Shown here: positions 46,870 to 57,243 of the stretch, piece by piece
Position numbering within the stretch: position 1 is the first letter of the stretch
Layout: every line of letters starts with the position of its first letter
Assembly: GCA_902825775.1 (NCBI GenBank)
Contig: CADECF010000009.1
Location: 115,310 to 179,309, forward strand
Reading direction: 5' to 3'
Length of the DNA stretch: 64,000 nt
Source of the DNA: an uncultured Lysobacteraceae bacterium
Lineage (GTDB): Bacteria > Pseudomonadota > Gammaproteobacteria > Xanthomonadales > Xanthomonadaceae
Position numbers and translations under genes: made by a program
Notes under the pieces: model-generated
Told to the model about the DNA's origin: nothing
Database searches by the model: none
The model's input: the letters and a program-made list of their open reading frames with translations, nothing else

Positions 46870-47616
46870 TTAGGCCATCGCAGCGGCGATAGCGAGGAAA
46901 TCACGGGCAACCAGCGAGGCGCCGCCCACCAGCCCGCCATCGACGTCTGGCTGCGAAAACAGCGCGGAGGCGTTGTCGGGCTTGCAGCTGCCTCCGTACA
47001 GTATCGGCAGCAAGCCCGCGATTTTAGCATCGCGGGCCGCCACTTCGCCACGAATGAAGGCATGCACGGCCTGCGCCTGTTCGGGCGAGGCGGTCTTGCC
47101 GGTCCCGATCGCCCAGACGGGCTCATAGGCCACGACCGCGCCATCGAAGGCGGCCCCGCCCTGGGCCAGCACCGGCGCCAGTTGCTCGCGGATGCGGGCT
47201 TCGGTCTGCCCGGCCTCGCGCTCGGCCAGGGTTTCGCCCACGCACAGGATCGGGGTCAGCCCGGCTCGCTGGGCGGCGAAGAACTTGGCGGCGACCAATT
47301 CGCTGGTCTCGGCGTGGTACTGGCGCCGTTCGGAATGGCCGACCAGGCCGTAGACGCAGCCGATCTCCCTGAGCATCGCCGCCGATACTTCGCCGGTGTA
47401 GGCGCCTTTCTCGTTGGCGCTGACGTCCTGGGCGCCGAAGGCGACGTCGTGATCGGCGTAGTGCTCGATCAGCTCGGACAGATAGGGCAGCGGCGGCAGG
47501 ATGACGCGCTCGGCGCCGCCGGATGCGGGCGTTGCGACAAGCTCATCGATCAAGGCACGCGCGAACGCGCGGTCGCCATGCAGCTTCCAGTTTCCCGCCA
47601 CGATCTTGCGTCGCAT
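46870..47616 (-). CDS. tpiA: triosephosphate isomerase
   Basis: 248 residues, a TIM barrel interconverting dihydroxyacetone phosphate and glyceraldehyde 3-phosphate. Catalytic residues: N and K in AGNWKLHG (K12), His in VGHSERR, Glu in [20 protein letters not shown] with loop 6 following. [10 protein letters not shown] binds phosphate. Start ATG 47616. It leads the tpiA-secG-tRNA-Leu unit. Confidence 0.96.
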   Translation of the reverse strand: MRRKIVAGNWKLHGDRAFARALIDELVATPASGGAERVILPPLPYLSELIEHYADHDVAFGAQDVSANEKGAYTGEVSAAMLREIGCVYGLVGHSERRQYHAETSELVAAKFFAAQRAGLTPILCVGETLAEREAGQTEARIREQLAPVLAQGGAAFDGAVVAYEPVWAIGTGKTASPEQAQAVHAFIRGEVAARDAKIAGLLPILYGGSCKPDNASALFSQPDVDGGLVGGASLVARDFLAIAAAMA

Positions 47617-47727
47617 CGCGACTCCGTCCGGTCATGCAAAGGACGGATAGGATAGCGGCGCACCCCGAGCACCGCACGCGAACCGCGGCCGGGGCGCGCC
47701 CGACAGCGGCCGATCGACGCTTCAGGC

Positions 47728-47832
47728 TTATCGCCAGAGGGCGCCCACGACGGCCAGCACCAGCAGCAGCTGAAGTCCCCATTGCGTGACTTGCGTCAAT
47801 GAAATTTTTTGTTTGTCGGACGATCCGGCCAT
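47728..47832 (-). CDS. 34-residue single-pass membrane peptide
   Basis: MAGSSDKQKISLTQVTQ followed by WGLQLLLVLAVVGALWR: a short polar N-terminus and one hydrophobic C-terminal helix. Start ATG 47832 preceded by GGGAGGGGAAC, an excellent ribosome binding site directly upstream; stop TAA 47728-47730. It stands between tpiA (111 bases downstream) and a divergent methyltransferase. No family recognised. The ribosome binding site and clean membrane segment are the evidence that it is real. Confidence 0.6.
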   Translation of the reverse strand: MAGSSDKQKISLTQVTQWGLQLLLVLAVVGALWR

Positions 47833-48098
47833 GTTCCCCTCCCGCTCGCCGCTTCCGGCGTCCGCGGTAATCATTCCCCTTGAAGGTGGATACGCAAGGC
47901 CCATGCCACGGTCTTGTCCCTCCGTAACCGCAGTTGCCGCCATTCGCGCTTCGTTGCGACGGGCGCCATCTGCCCTTCCAGGTCATCTGCGGCAAATCCT
48001 GCCGCATTGATCAAGACAACGAAAAGACAACAAGCGTCAGGCCGGGTCGCGCAACGCGCATTCATCTACGGGCCAGCCGCACGTTAAGCTCCGCACCC

Positions 48099-48956
48099 AT
48101 GACTACCGTCAAATACGAATCCGTCGTCGATCTCGAAGACCGTCACAACTCGCACAGCCTGCTGCACCATCTGGTCGTCGAAAACGGCAAGGCGCAGATG
48201 GACCTGCTCGAAGTGGGCTGCTCGAGCGGCTATCTGGGCGCAACCCTGGTCGCCAAAGGCCACCGCGTCACCGGCGTGGAGCTGGACCCGGAGGCCGCAC
48301 GCGCCGCCGAAGCGGTATTGAGCGAGGTCCACAACGGCGATGCGGAAGGCTTTTTCGCCGCGCATCCGCAGCGCCGTTACGACGCGGCGCTGCTCGGCGA
48401 CGTGCTCGAACACATGGTCGACCCCGTAGCCACGCTGCGTTTGTGCGTCGCCCATCTGGCCGACGGCGGCTCCGCGGCGATCTCCCTGCCCTGCGTCGCC
48501 CACGGCAGCGTGCGCGCGATGCTGCTCGAAGGCCGCTGGGACTATGCCGACTATGGCCTGCTGGACCGCACCCACCTGCGCTTCTTCTCGCGCAAGGGCA
48601 TGGCCGAACTGCTGTCCGCGGCCGGGCTGGAAATCGTCCATCTGCACGCGACCACGATGCCGATCGAACACGCCGCCCGCGAGTACGGCATGCATCTGCG
48701 GCCCGAGTCGATCGCCGCGGTCGAACTGATGGCCGAGGAAGACGACCTGCTGGATTTCCAGTACGTCACTCTCGCCCGCCCTTCGCGATCGGATGCCGCC
48801 ACGCTGCTCGCGCACAACCTCGCGATGCCCGTCGAGCGCGCTCCGCTGCCGCGCAGGCCGGGCGCGAAGTCGGCCGCGCAACGACTGCGGATACGGCTGT
48901 GGAAATCGCTGCTGCAAGGCATCGCGCGCCGCCGTTTCCGGGGCGTTCGAGCGTGA
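48099..48956 (+). CDS. class I SAM-dependent methyltransferase
   Basis: 285 residues. The SAM-binding motif I is LLEVGCSSGYLGATLVAKGH followed by RVTGVELDP, then YDAALLGDVLEHMVDPVATL as motif III. A DRTHLRFFSRKGMAELLSAAG block is typical of methyltransferases in cell-surface polysaccharide or O-methylation clusters (Methyltransf_23 type). Start ATG 48099 (MTTVKYESVVDLEDRHNSHS); the upstream in-frame extension is not conserved-looking. It overlaps the next gene by four bases, so the two are coupled. Substrate unknown. Confidence 0.82.
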   Translation: MTTVKYESVVDLEDRHNSHSLLHHLVVENGKAQMDLLEVGCSSGYLGATLVAKGHRVTGVELDPEAARAAEAVLSEVHNGDAEGFFAAHPQRRYDAALLGDVLEHMVDPVATLRLCVAHLADGGSAAISLPCVAHGSVRAMLLEGRWDYADYGLLDRTHLRFFSRKGMAELLSAAGLEIVHLHATTMPIEHAAREYGMHLRPESIAAVELMAEEDDLLDFQYVTLARPSRSDAATLLAHNLAMPVERAPLPRRPGAKSAAQRLRIRLWKSLLQGIARRRFRGVRA

Positions 48957-49765
48957 GCGGCGCCGAAACCGGAGCCAGCCAGGGTTACGCCTTGATCACC
49001 GGCGCCTCCAGCGGCATCGGTGCCGAGATCGCGCGCGAATACGCGCGGCGCGGCGTGCCGTTGATCCTCACCGCGCGCCGCGAAGATCGGCTGGCGCAGT
49101 TGGCGGAAGAACTGCGCGCGATGGTGCCGGTAGAAATCATTCCGGCCGATTTGGCCGATCCCGCGGCGCCGGCGCGGCTGTGCGACGAAATCGAACGCCG
49201 CCGCCTGCCGGTGCGCATCCTGGTCAACAATGCCGGCTATGGCGTGCCTGGACGCTATCGCAGCAAGGATTGGAAGACGCACGCCGATTTCCTGCAGGTG
49301 ATGCTGGGCGCGGCGAGCGAGCTGACCTGGCGCTTGCTGCCGTCGATCCGCGCCGACGGCCGCGGCCGCATCATCAATATCGCTTCGTTCGCGGCCTTGG
49401 TGCCGGCGGCGGACGGACAAACGCTGTACGCGCCTGCCAAGGCGTATCTCGTCAAATTCAGCGAGGCGCTGTCGCTGGAGAACGCCGATCGCGGCGTGCA
49501 CGTCACCGCATTGTGCCCCGGCTTCACCTGGTCGGAATTCCACGACGTCACCGGTACCCGCGAGATGATGTCCAAGCTGCCGAAATGGATGTGGCTGCAG
49601 GCCGATGCGGTGGCGCGCGCCGGCATCGATGCGGCCGAACGCGGACAAGTCGTCGTGGTGCCGGGATGGTTCTACAAAGCGATGTATTGCTTGATCCGGC
49701 ATTTACCGGACAGCTGGGCCTTGAAACTGATGGGCAAGAATTCCCGAAAGATCCGTAAAACGTAG
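48953..49765 (+). CDS. short-chain dehydrogenase/reductase (SDR)
   Basis: 270 residues. Classical SDR: TGASSGIGAEIAREYARRG (dinucleotide binding), ILVNNAGYGVPG (NNAG), catalytic Ser in IINIASFAA and YxxxK in LYAPAKAYLVKFSEAL. RREDRL after strand 2 suggests NADP preference. A C-terminal VVVPGWFYKAMYCLIRHLPD segment resembles DltE-type/very-long-chain 3-ketoacyl-reductase-like SDRs. Start GTG 48953 in GTGA with the methyltransferase stop. The substrate is unknown. Confidence 0.86.
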   Translation: MSGAETGASQGYALITGASSGIGAEIAREYARRGVPLILTARREDRLAQLAEELRAMVPVEIIPADLADPAAPARLCDEIERRRLPVRILVNNAGYGVPGRYRSKDWKTHADFLQVMLGAASELTWRLLPSIRADGRGRIINIASFAALVPAADGQTLYAPAKAYLVKFSEALSLENADRGVHVTALCPGFTWSEFHDVTGTREMMSKLPKWMWLQADAVARAGIDAAERGQVVVVPGWFYKAMYCLIRHLPDSWALKLMGKNSRKIRKT

Positions 49766-49949
49766 GCCGGATGGAGCCGAAGGCGATATCCGGGGCTTGC
49801 GGAGCCGCGTTGTGTTTCACAGGATCGAGGGCAAAAAACTCGTCGCAATTGTCCGTTCGCAACTCGCGGCGGCGCGTTGGAGCGGTATAGCAACCCCATA
49901 ACCCCGCGGCGCGGTATCGCCTTCGGCCCCAGCCGGGCTACAGTGCGGC

Positions 49950-50627
49950 ATGCTTCCGAACCGCCCACGCCCTGCGCCGCCGATATTGCCCTACCGCAAG
50001 CCGACGCTCGGCCGCGATTACTGGCTATTGGACGATGCCGTCGCCAACGCCGACGAGATCCGCGCGCGTTGCCTGGCCAAGACCGACTGGGTCGAAGGCT
50101 ATCCGTACAAGCCCGAGAGCTGGCCCGGATTGCGCACGATGCCGGGACTTGAAGAACAAGAGCTCGAGCCGATAGAAACCTGGGTGAAGCAGGTCACCGG
50201 CGCGAAGAAACTCTGGGTGGAAACCGCGCAGGACGGCAGCCGCCTCAACCACAACTGCATCCAGGTCGTCGGCATCGACGAATGCGAGCCGCGGCCGCAT
50301 ACCGATTCGCGCACGCTATGCCGCTATGCGGCCGTGCTCTATCTCAACCCGACTGCGCCTGAAACGTGCGGCACCGGCTTCTACCGGCAGCGCCTGCCGG
50401 GCGGCCAACTGGGCGGCAATACGGTGATGCCGCCGCACAACAATTTGTCGGCGGCCTTGGGCACGCGTTTGGTGGCGCCGGATTCGTTCGCCGTCGACGT
50501 GAAAGTCCCGTACCGCTACAACCGGCTGCTGCTGTACCGCGCCAACATGATCCACAGCGCCACCGGCTACTGGGGCACGACGCTGGAAGACAAACGCATG
50601 GCTGCGGTTTTTTTCTGGATGGCGTGA
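49950..50627 (+). CDS. DUF6445-like protein with a 2OG-Fe(II) dioxygenase-type metal triad
   Basis: 225 residues. A putative facial triad is visible: H117-x-D119 in ECEPRPHTDSRTLCRYAAVL and H202 in RANMIHSATGYWG, with R216 able to bind 2-oxoglutarate. I associate the overall sequence with the DUF6445 family, from memory. Start ATG 49950. It is 184 bases after the SDR stop, so it is not clearly in the same operon. Some members occur with tryptophan-halogenase-like secondary metabolism genes; nothing here supports that role. Confidence 0.7.
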   Translation: MLPNRPRPAPPILPYRKPTLGRDYWLLDDAVANADEIRARCLAKTDWVEGYPYKPESWPGLRTMPGLEEQELEPIETWVKQVTGAKKLWVETAQDGSRLNHNCIQVVGIDECEPRPHTDSRTLCRYAAVLYLNPTAPETCGTGFYRQRLPGGQLGGNTVMPPHNNLSAALGTRLVAPDSFAVDVKVPYRYNRLLLYRANMIHSATGYWGTTLEDKRMAAVFFWMA

Positions 50628-51199
50628 GGCGCCAGTTTGCAGCTGGGTGGGCCGGCCACCTTTCGCAGGCGCTCGGACCTCTTCAATCGCTTTGATATTT
50701 CGATACCGGCGATCGGCCAAAACGCCTCCTAGCGCAATTCCGCAAAAGCCGCGTTACCCAACTGCGGCGAATCAAAATCTAGTGCCTGCGTAAGAAGGTC
50801 AACCACGACGAATACCCGGCCGCTTGCAGCTTTTCAGAAGCTTCGGATCTCTTAAGCTTCGGGCCCTTTCTTTGGTTACTTTCTTTGGGCCAACAAAGAA
50901 AGTGACCCGGCGTAGCCGGAAGCCTTTTTCCATGGTGCGAGTCGCTGCGCCGTTCACCGGCCATGTCGGGCCTGGATCCTGGCGTGCGCCGGAAAGACAG
51001 CTTAGGGGCAAGATCAAAATGGGTCCCAGCGTTCGCTAGGATGACGGCTTAAAGACAAGAGCAGTGCCGTAGCCCGGGTAAGGCCGAAGGTCGCGCCCGG
51101 GTCCGCCGTCGCGGAGAGGCTGCACCCGGGTGCGCTTTGCTTACCCGGGCTACCTTTGCTGCACGCGTTAGTTCGCGTCCTTTCTTTTCGCGGAGACGT
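50628..51199. other. 572-base gene-free stretch rich in repeats
   Basis: Contains TTGGTTACTTTCTTTGGGCC and its inverted partner AACAAAGAAAGTGACCC (about 50873-50912), a dispersed element common in xanthomonads. A partial R4 fragment lies near 51025-51055 and R1 copy 3 at 51069-51160. Short frames read through these repeats and are not genes. Confidence 0.75.
51069..51160. repeat. R1 palindromic element, copy 3
   Basis: Opens GTAGCCCGGGTAAGGCCGAA and closes TTACCCGGGCTACCTTTGCT. It lies 40 bases past the stop of the 2OG-Fe(II) oxygenase gene. Confidence 0.9.
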
Positions 51200-52138
51200 C
51201 TACTTGAGTTTGATTTCCTTCAAGCGCTCGTCCAGATAGCCCTGCGCGGTGATCGGCTCGGGATAACGGCTGGGATTGTCGGCGCCGATCGTCGACGGCA
51301 GCACGTCGATCAGGAAATCCGGATTCGGATGCAGGAAGAACGGCGTGGAATATCGCGGCTTGCGCGCCTCCGCACCCGGCGGGTTGACGACGCGGTGCGT
51401 CGTCGACGGATACACATGGTTGGTCAGGCGCTGCAGCATGTCGCCGATGTTGACCACGATGGTGTCGGCTTCCGCGGTGAACGGCACCCACTCGCCCTGG
51501 CGCGACTTCACTTCCAAACCGGCCGCGCTGGCGCCGACCAGCAACGTGATCAGGTTGATGTCTTCGTGCGCGCCCGCGCGCTCGTTGGGGATGTCGTCGG
51601 CGGTGATCGGCGGGTAGTGGATCGGGCGCAGGATCGAGTTGCCGGAATCGGTCTTGTCGGCGAAGTAGTCATCCGGCAGGCCGATGTGCAGCGCCAGCGC
51701 GGACAGCACGCGCGAGCCCAACTCGTCGAGCGTCCGGTACAAGCCGTAGCCGGTTTCCTTGAAGTCCGGAATTTCCTCCGGCCACAGGTTCGGCGGCATC
51801 ACGTCGGCATATTTGGAATCGCGCGGTATCTCGCGGCCGATATGCCAGAACTCCTTGAGATCGGAATACTTGGCGCCCTTGGCGGTCTCCACGCCGAACG
51901 GCGTATAGCCGCGCGCGCCGCCGCCGCCGGGCACGTGGTATTTCTTCTTCACTTCTTCCGGGAGCGCGAAGAAGCGCTTGAACACGTCGTAGGACGCATC
52001 GATCTGGGATTGCGGAATGCCGTGGCCGCTGATGCCGGCGAAACCCCACTCGCGGTAGGCGGCGCCGAGTTCGGCGACGAAGGCGTCGCGATCGGTGTCG
52101 TAACGGCGGATGTCTAAGGTAGGAATTCGTGATGTCAT
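51200..52138 (-). CDS. 2OG-Fe(II) oxygenase of the isopenicillin N synthase family
   Basis: 312 residues. A DIOX_N-type N-terminus (REWGFAGISGHGIPQSQIDA) leads into the 2OG-Fe(II) core with H191-x-D193 (GAHEDINLITLL), H248 (PSTTHRVVNPP) and R262-x-S264 (RYSTPFFLHP) for iron and 2-oxoglutarate. GARGYTPFGVETAKG is typical of bacterial IPNS-like enzymes of unassigned substrate. Start ATG 52138. The gene stands alone between R1 and R4/R5 repeats. Confidence 0.87.
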   Translation of the reverse strand: MTSRIPTLDIRRYDTDRDAFVAELGAAYREWGFAGISGHGIPQSQIDASYDVFKRFFALPEEVKKKYHVPGGGGARGYTPFGVETAKGAKYSDLKEFWHIGREIPRDSKYADVMPPNLWPEEIPDFKETGYGLYRTLDELGSRVLSALALHIGLPDDYFADKTDSGNSILRPIHYPPITADDIPNERAGAHEDINLITLLVGASAAGLEVKSRQGEWVPFTAEADTIVVNIGDMLQRLTNHVYPSTTHRVVNPPGAEARKPRYSTPFFLHPNPDFLIDVLPSTIGADNPSRYPEPITAQGYLDERLKEIKLK

Positions 52139-52157
52139 CGCAGTGCTCTTGCCTTTA

Positions 52158-52197
52158 AGCCGTCATTCCCGCGAAGGCGGGTATCCAGTGACTTTAG
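52158..52197. repeat. R4 element
   Basis: GTCATTCCCGCGAAGGCGGG then TATCCAGTGACTTTAG, as at 12456-12577. Confidence 0.75.
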
Positions 52198-52258
52198 TTT
52201 TTCTTCCGTGTACCGGTAAGCGTATTTGAGGGGCCGTGGTTTCGCTCTAGAAGCCGGA

Positions 52259-52312
52259 CCCTCTCCCTGGCCTTCGGCCTGCCCCTCTCCCGCGATGCGG
52301 GAGAGGGAAAAG
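52259..52312. repeat. R5 element (short)
   Basis: CCCTCTCCCTGGCCTTCGGC and CCCCTCTCCCGCGATGCGGG then AGAGGG: small stems just past the glmM stop. Confidence 0.75.
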
Positions 52313-52320
52313 CGGCTGCC

Positions 52321-53667
52321 TCAGTATTTCGCTGCGTTCTCTACAGCATCGGCCAACTTGTCCAAAGTCTGTTGCATCAACGCATCGTCATCCGCTTCGA
52401 CCGTCACGCGGACCACAGGCTCCGTGCCGGACGGGCGCAGGAAAGCGCGCCCGCGTCCCTGCACTGCCGTCTGCGCATCGGCCAGCGCGGCTTTGACGCT
52501 ATCGGCTTCGGCCGGTTTCGCGCCGTTGCCGTAACGCACGTTCACCGTCTTCTGCGGGACCTTGGCCAGGCCCTTCAACGCGGCTTGCAGCGAAGTGCCG
52601 CGCCGATGCAGCACTTCCAGCACCTGCAGCGCGCTGACGATACCGTCGCCGGTGCTGGCGCGGTCCAGGCATAGCAAGTGCCCGGAAGCTTCGCCGCCCA
52701 GCACGCTGCCGTGCCCGACCATCGCCTGGTGCACATGGCGATCGCCGACCTTGGCGCGGATGAAACCGATACCGCGCTCGGCCAGCGCGCGCTCGAAACC
52801 GTAATTGGTCATCAGCGTGCCGACCACCGGGCCCTGCAGCCGTCCGCTTTCCTGCCAATCGCCGGCCAGCACGTACAACAGATCGTCGCCGTCGCGCACT
52901 ACGCCATCGCCATCGATGAACAGCACGCGGTCGCCGTCGCCGTCGAAAGCGATGCCCAGGTCCGCGCCTGTCGCCAACACTCGGGCCGCGAGCGCTTCGG
53001 GATGGGTCGAACCGACGCCGTCGTTGATATTGAGGCCGTTGGGTTCCACGCCGATCGCATCGACGCGCGCGCCGAGTTCGCGCAGCACCAGCGGGCCGAT
53101 CTGGTAAGTCGCGCCGTTGGCGCAATCCACCACGATCCGCATGCCGCTCAGATCGAAACCCTTGGGCACCGAATTCTTGCACGCTTCCAGATAGCGTCCG
53201 ATGGCGTCGCGCGTGCGCACCGCCCTGCCCAAACCTTCGGATGCGACGGTGCGGAACGGTTGCTCCAGCGCGGCTTCTATCGCCAGTTCGGTCGCGTCGT
53301 CGAGCTTTTCGCCGTCGGCGGAAAAGAATTTGATGCCGTTGTCGTAGTGCGGATTGTGCGAGGCCGAGATGACGATGCCGCCATCGGCGCGCAAAGAACG
53401 CGTCAGATGCGCTACCGCAGGCGTCGGCATCGGCCCCATCAGCTGCACGTCGACGCCGGCCGCGACCAGGCCCGCCTCGAGCGCCGCCTCGAACATGTAG
53501 TTGGAGATGCGGGTGTCCTTGCCGATGATCACCTGCGGATTGCGCCACGCGTTCTTCTTCAGCGCGTGGCCGTAGGCGTTGCCCAGGCGCAGCACGAAAT
53601 CGGCCGAAATCGCGCCTTCGCCGACGCGGCCGCGGATGCCGTCGGTGCCGAAATATTTGCGGCTCAT
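52321..53667 (-). CDS. glmM: phosphoglucosamine mutase
   Basis: 448 residues; converts glucosamine 6-phosphate to glucosamine 1-phosphate for peptidoglycan and LPS. Active-site phosphoserine loop [20 protein letters not shown], metal loop [13 protein letters not shown], sugar-binding GGEASGH, and phosphate-binding [11 protein letters not shown]. Start ATG 53667 ([13 protein letters not shown]). It is 25 bases after accD, likely the end of this transcription unit. Confidence 0.97.
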   Translation of the reverse strand: MSRKYFGTDGIRGRVGEGAISADFVLRLGNAYGHALKKNAWRNPQVIIGKDTRISNYMFEAALEAGLVAAGVDVQLMGPMPTPAVAHLTRSLRADGGIVISASHNPHYDNGIKFFSADGEKLDDATELAIEAALEQPFRTVASEGLGRAVRTRDAIGRYLEACKNSVPKGFDLSGMRIVVDCANGATYQIGPLVLRELGARVDAIGVEPNGLNINDGVGSTHPEALAARVLATGADLGIAFDGDGDRVLFIDGDGVVRDGDDLLYVLAGDWQESGRLQGPVVGTLMTNYGFERALAERGIGFIRAKVGDRHVHQAMVGHGSVLGGEASGHLLCLDRASTGDGIVSALQVLEVLHRRGTSLQAALKGLAKVPQKTVNVRYGNGAKPAEADSVKAALADAQTAVQGRGRAFLRPSGTEPVVRVTVEADDDALMQQTLDKLADAVENAAKY

Positions 53668-53692
53668 GGGCGGATCCCGAGTGCCGAACCGG

Positions 53693-54580
53693 TCATGCCG
53701 CCTCCACGTCGTCTTGCGGCTGCGGCTGCTTCGTCAGCAGGGCCAGCAGATGGGCGATGCGTTCGCGCAGTTCGCGGCGATCGCAGATCTGGTCGATGGC
53801 GCCGTGGTCGAGCAAGAATTCGGAACGCTGGAAGCCTTCGGGCAGCGTTTCGCGCACCGTTTGTTCGATCACGCGCGGCCCGGCGAAGCCGATCAGCGCT
53901 TCGGGCTCGGCCATGTTGATGTCGCCGAGCATGGCGAACGAGGCCGACACGCCGCCGGTGGTGGGATGCGTCATCACCGAGACGTACGGCAATCCCGCGG
54001 CGCGCAAACGGCCGAGCGCGGCCGAGGTCTTGGCCATCTGCATCAACGAGAACAGGCTTTCCTGCATGCGCGCGCCGCCGCTGGCGGAGAAACTCACGTA
54101 CGGGCTGCCGATCTCCAACGCGCGTTCGGCCGCCAGCGCGAAGCGTTCGCCGACCACCGAACCCATCGAACCGCCCATGAAGGCGAAATCGAAGGCGCTG
54201 GCCACGATCGGCCTTTGCTTGAGCGTGCCCTGCATCGCGATCAGGGCATCGCGCTCGCCGGTGGCTTTCTGCGCGGCCTTGATGCGGTCCGAATATTTTT
54301 TCTGGTCCTTGAACTTCAGGACGTCGGTCGGGCCGAGCGCGGCGCCGATTTCCTCGCCGGTGCCGGCGTCGAGGAACGCCGCCAGCCGCGCCCGCGCGCG
54401 GATCGGCATGTGGAAGCCGCACTTGGGGCAGACTTCCAGGTTCTCTTCGAGTTCGGGCCGGTACAGCACCGAACCGCAACGCTCGCATTTTTCCCACAGG
54501 CCTTCGGGGACGCTGCGTTTCCTGCCGGGGCCGCTATCGGTGCGGATCCGGGAAGGCATTAGTTTCTTCAGCCAGCTCAA
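53693..54580 (-). CDS. accD: acetyl-CoA carboxylase carboxyltransferase subunit beta
   Basis: 295 residues. Zinc ribbon [20 protein letters not shown] followed by PKCGFH, then the crotonase-like core ([40 protein letters not shown]). Malonyl-CoA synthesis; AccA is not in this window. Start TTG 54580 ([14 protein letters not shown]) with AAGG about 10 bases upstream. The next ATG would remove conserved residues. It lies 112 bases after trpA. Confidence 0.96.
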   Translation of the reverse strand: MSWLKKLMPSRIRTDSGPGRKRSVPEGLWEKCERCGSVLYRPELEENLEVCPKCGFHMPIRARARLAAFLDAGTGEEIGAALGPTDVLKFKDQKKYSDRIKAAQKATGERDALIAMQGTLKQRPIVASAFDFAFMGGSMGSVVGERFALAAERALEIGSPYVSFSASGGARMQESLFSLMQMAKTSAALGRLRAAGLPYVSVMTHPTTGGVSASFAMLGDINMAEPEALIGFAGPRVIEQTVRETLPEGFQRSEFLLDHGAIDQICDRRELRERIAHLLALLTKQPQPQDDVEAA

Positions 54581-54615
54581 GGGCGGTCTACCTTCATGGT
54601 GCGGATGTAAGGCTG

Positions 54616-54640
54616 CGGGCGGCGACGGCGCCGCCGCCCG
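54616..54640 (-). other. GC-rich stem between trpA and accD
   Basis: CGGGCGGC ... GCCGCCCG forms an 8-bp stem without a U-tract. It may slow polymerase but is not a standard terminator. Confidence 0.35.
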
Positions 54641-54692
54641 AGCCGACGTGGATCAGTCTAGCGCAGCGCCTCCGGACGCCCATGGACGGCGG

Positions 54693-55487
54693 TCAAATTC
54701 CGTCCAACGCGGCCCGCAAAGGCGCCAGGAACCGGCCTGCGGCGTCCGCCGGATCGGCCGCGTCGGCCAGCGCAGCCACCAGGGCGCTGCCGACGATCAC
54801 GCCGTCGGCCGCCTGCGCCATGGCTGCGGCGCTGGCGGCATCCTTGATGCCGAAGCCGGCCAGCACCGGCGCCGAACTCATCGCCCGGATCCGCTGCAGG
54901 CGTTCGCTCGCCAGACCGACGTCGAGCCGGTCGGCGCCGGTGACGCCGGCGAAACTGACGTAATACAGATAGCCCTGCGCATCGGCGCACAAGGCGCGCA
55001 AGCGCTCGTCGGTGGTGGTCGGCGACGCCAGGAGGATCAGCGCGATGCCGTGCGCCGCAAGAGCGGCGCGGCACTCGCCCGCTTCCTCGGGAGGAAGATC
55101 GACCAGCAACAGACCGTCGACGCCCGCAGCCGCGGCTTCTTCGGCGAAACGCGAATAGCCGCGGATCTCGATGGGATTCAGGTAACCCATCAACACCAGC
55201 GGCGTGTCGGCATCGCGTTCGCGGAAGGCGCGCGCGCAGTCGAGCACGTACGCCAACCCGGCACCGCGCGCCAGCGCGCGCTCGGAGCTGCGCTGGATGG
55301 TGGGGCCTTCCGCCATCGGGTCGGAGAACGGCACGCCGAGTTCGAGCGCATCGGCGCCTGCGGCGACCAGCGCGTGCAGCACCGGCACCGTCGCCTGCAG
55401 CGACGGATCGCCGGCGGTAACGAACGGCACCAGCGCCTTGCGGCCCGCCTCGCGCAACGCGCCGAGGCGCGCCGTGAGCCGGTTCAT
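54693..55487 (-). CDS. trpA: tryptophan synthase alpha chain
   Basis: 264 residues, TIM barrel cleaving indole-3-glycerol phosphate. E49 is present in DALELGVPFSDP. The position equivalent to E. coli catalytic D60 is Glu (PMAEGPTIQ), a conservative variant I believe also occurs in other proteobacterial TrpA proteins. YYVSFAGVTGADR and the phosphate-binding GFGIKDA and IVGSALV are standard. Start ATG 55487, overlapping the DUF3144 stop by four bases. Confidence 0.95.
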   Translation of the reverse strand: MNRLTARLGALREAGRKALVPFVTAGDPSLQATVPVLHALVAAGADALELGVPFSDPMAEGPTIQRSSERALARGAGLAYVLDCARAFRERDADTPLVLMGYLNPIEIRGYSRFAEEAAAAGVDGLLLVDLPPEEAGECRAALAAHGIALILLASPTTTDERLRALCADAQGYLYYVSFAGVTGADRLDVGLASERLQRIRAMSSAPVLAGFGIKDAASAAAMAQAADGVIVGSALVAALADAADPADAAGRFLAPLRAALDGI

Positions 55488-55885
55488 TCGCCCGAGGCGA
55501 GCGGCGAAACGCCGGGCTGCGGCTTGCCGACGCCTGCGGCCGCGTATTCGGCCGCCAGTTCGGATTCGCCGACGTTGACGCCGCGCTCGGCGCCGAGGCC
55601 ATCGAGGTTCTCGTTGAGCATGCGGCGGTACATGCGGGTCATGTAGTCGAGGAATTCCTTGCGCTCGGCGGCCGGGTCGCTGACGTTGGCCAGGTAGACA
55701 TGGGCGTTGAAACGCGAGGCCGCGTACATGCTCGCCATGCTGATGCGCTTCAGGCCTTGCTCTTTGGACTGCTTGTTGGTCAGTTCCAAGTATTCGTTGA
55801 CGCAGGTGAAGAACGCGGGATCGAGCTGTTGCGGTTGCTGCTGGCCGGCTTCCGCCTGCGCCTGGGTCTGATTCTCTTCGCTCAT
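55484..55885 (-). CDS. DUF3144 protein between trpB and trpA
   Basis: 133 residues, predicted cytosolic. A Gln/Glu/Ala-rich N-terminus is followed by DPAFFTCVNEYLELTNKQSK and RISMASMYAASRFNAHVYL, then EFLDYMTRMYRRMLNENLD. The pattern is that of DUF3144, a small helical family of unknown function. Start ATG 55885; the stop overlaps the trpA start (ATGA). Its place inside the trp genes means it is translated together with TrpA. Confidence 0.8.
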   Translation of the reverse strand: MSEENQTQAQAEAGQQQPQQLDPAFFTCVNEYLELTNKQSKEQGLKRISMASMYAASRFNAHVYLANVSDPAAERKEFLDYMTRMYRRMLNENLDGLGAERGVNVGESELAAEYAAAGVGKPQPGVSPLASGE

Positions 55886-55916
55886 CTTGTTGCTCCGTTG
55901 CAGTGTATTGATGGGT

Positions 55917-56017
55917 CTTTTTTGACACGGATAAAATCGGATAAGGGCGGATAAAGCTTTTTCAAACGATTGGCGCTGCTTTATCCGTGTTGATCAGATT
56001 TGATCCGTGTCGAAAAA
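55917..56017. repeat. R6 palindromic element between trpB and the DUF3144 gene
   Basis: TTGACACGGATAAAATCGGA at the left and ATCAGATTTGATCCGTGTCG at the right are complementary with some mismatches. Inside, GGCGGATAAAGC / GCTTTATCCG pair. Confidence 0.85.
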
Positions 56018-56030
56018 TCGTTTGAAAAAT

Positions 56031-57215
<1,185 letters not shown>

Positions 57216-57243
57216 GGCGTGGTAATCGATGCTGGGGGCCTGT

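Noticed and set aside
50824-51039. 71-codon frame containing LSLVTFFGPTKKVTRR
   Set aside because: It reads through the dispersed CTTTGGTTACTTTCTTTG repeat, a known source of false small genes in xanthomonads.
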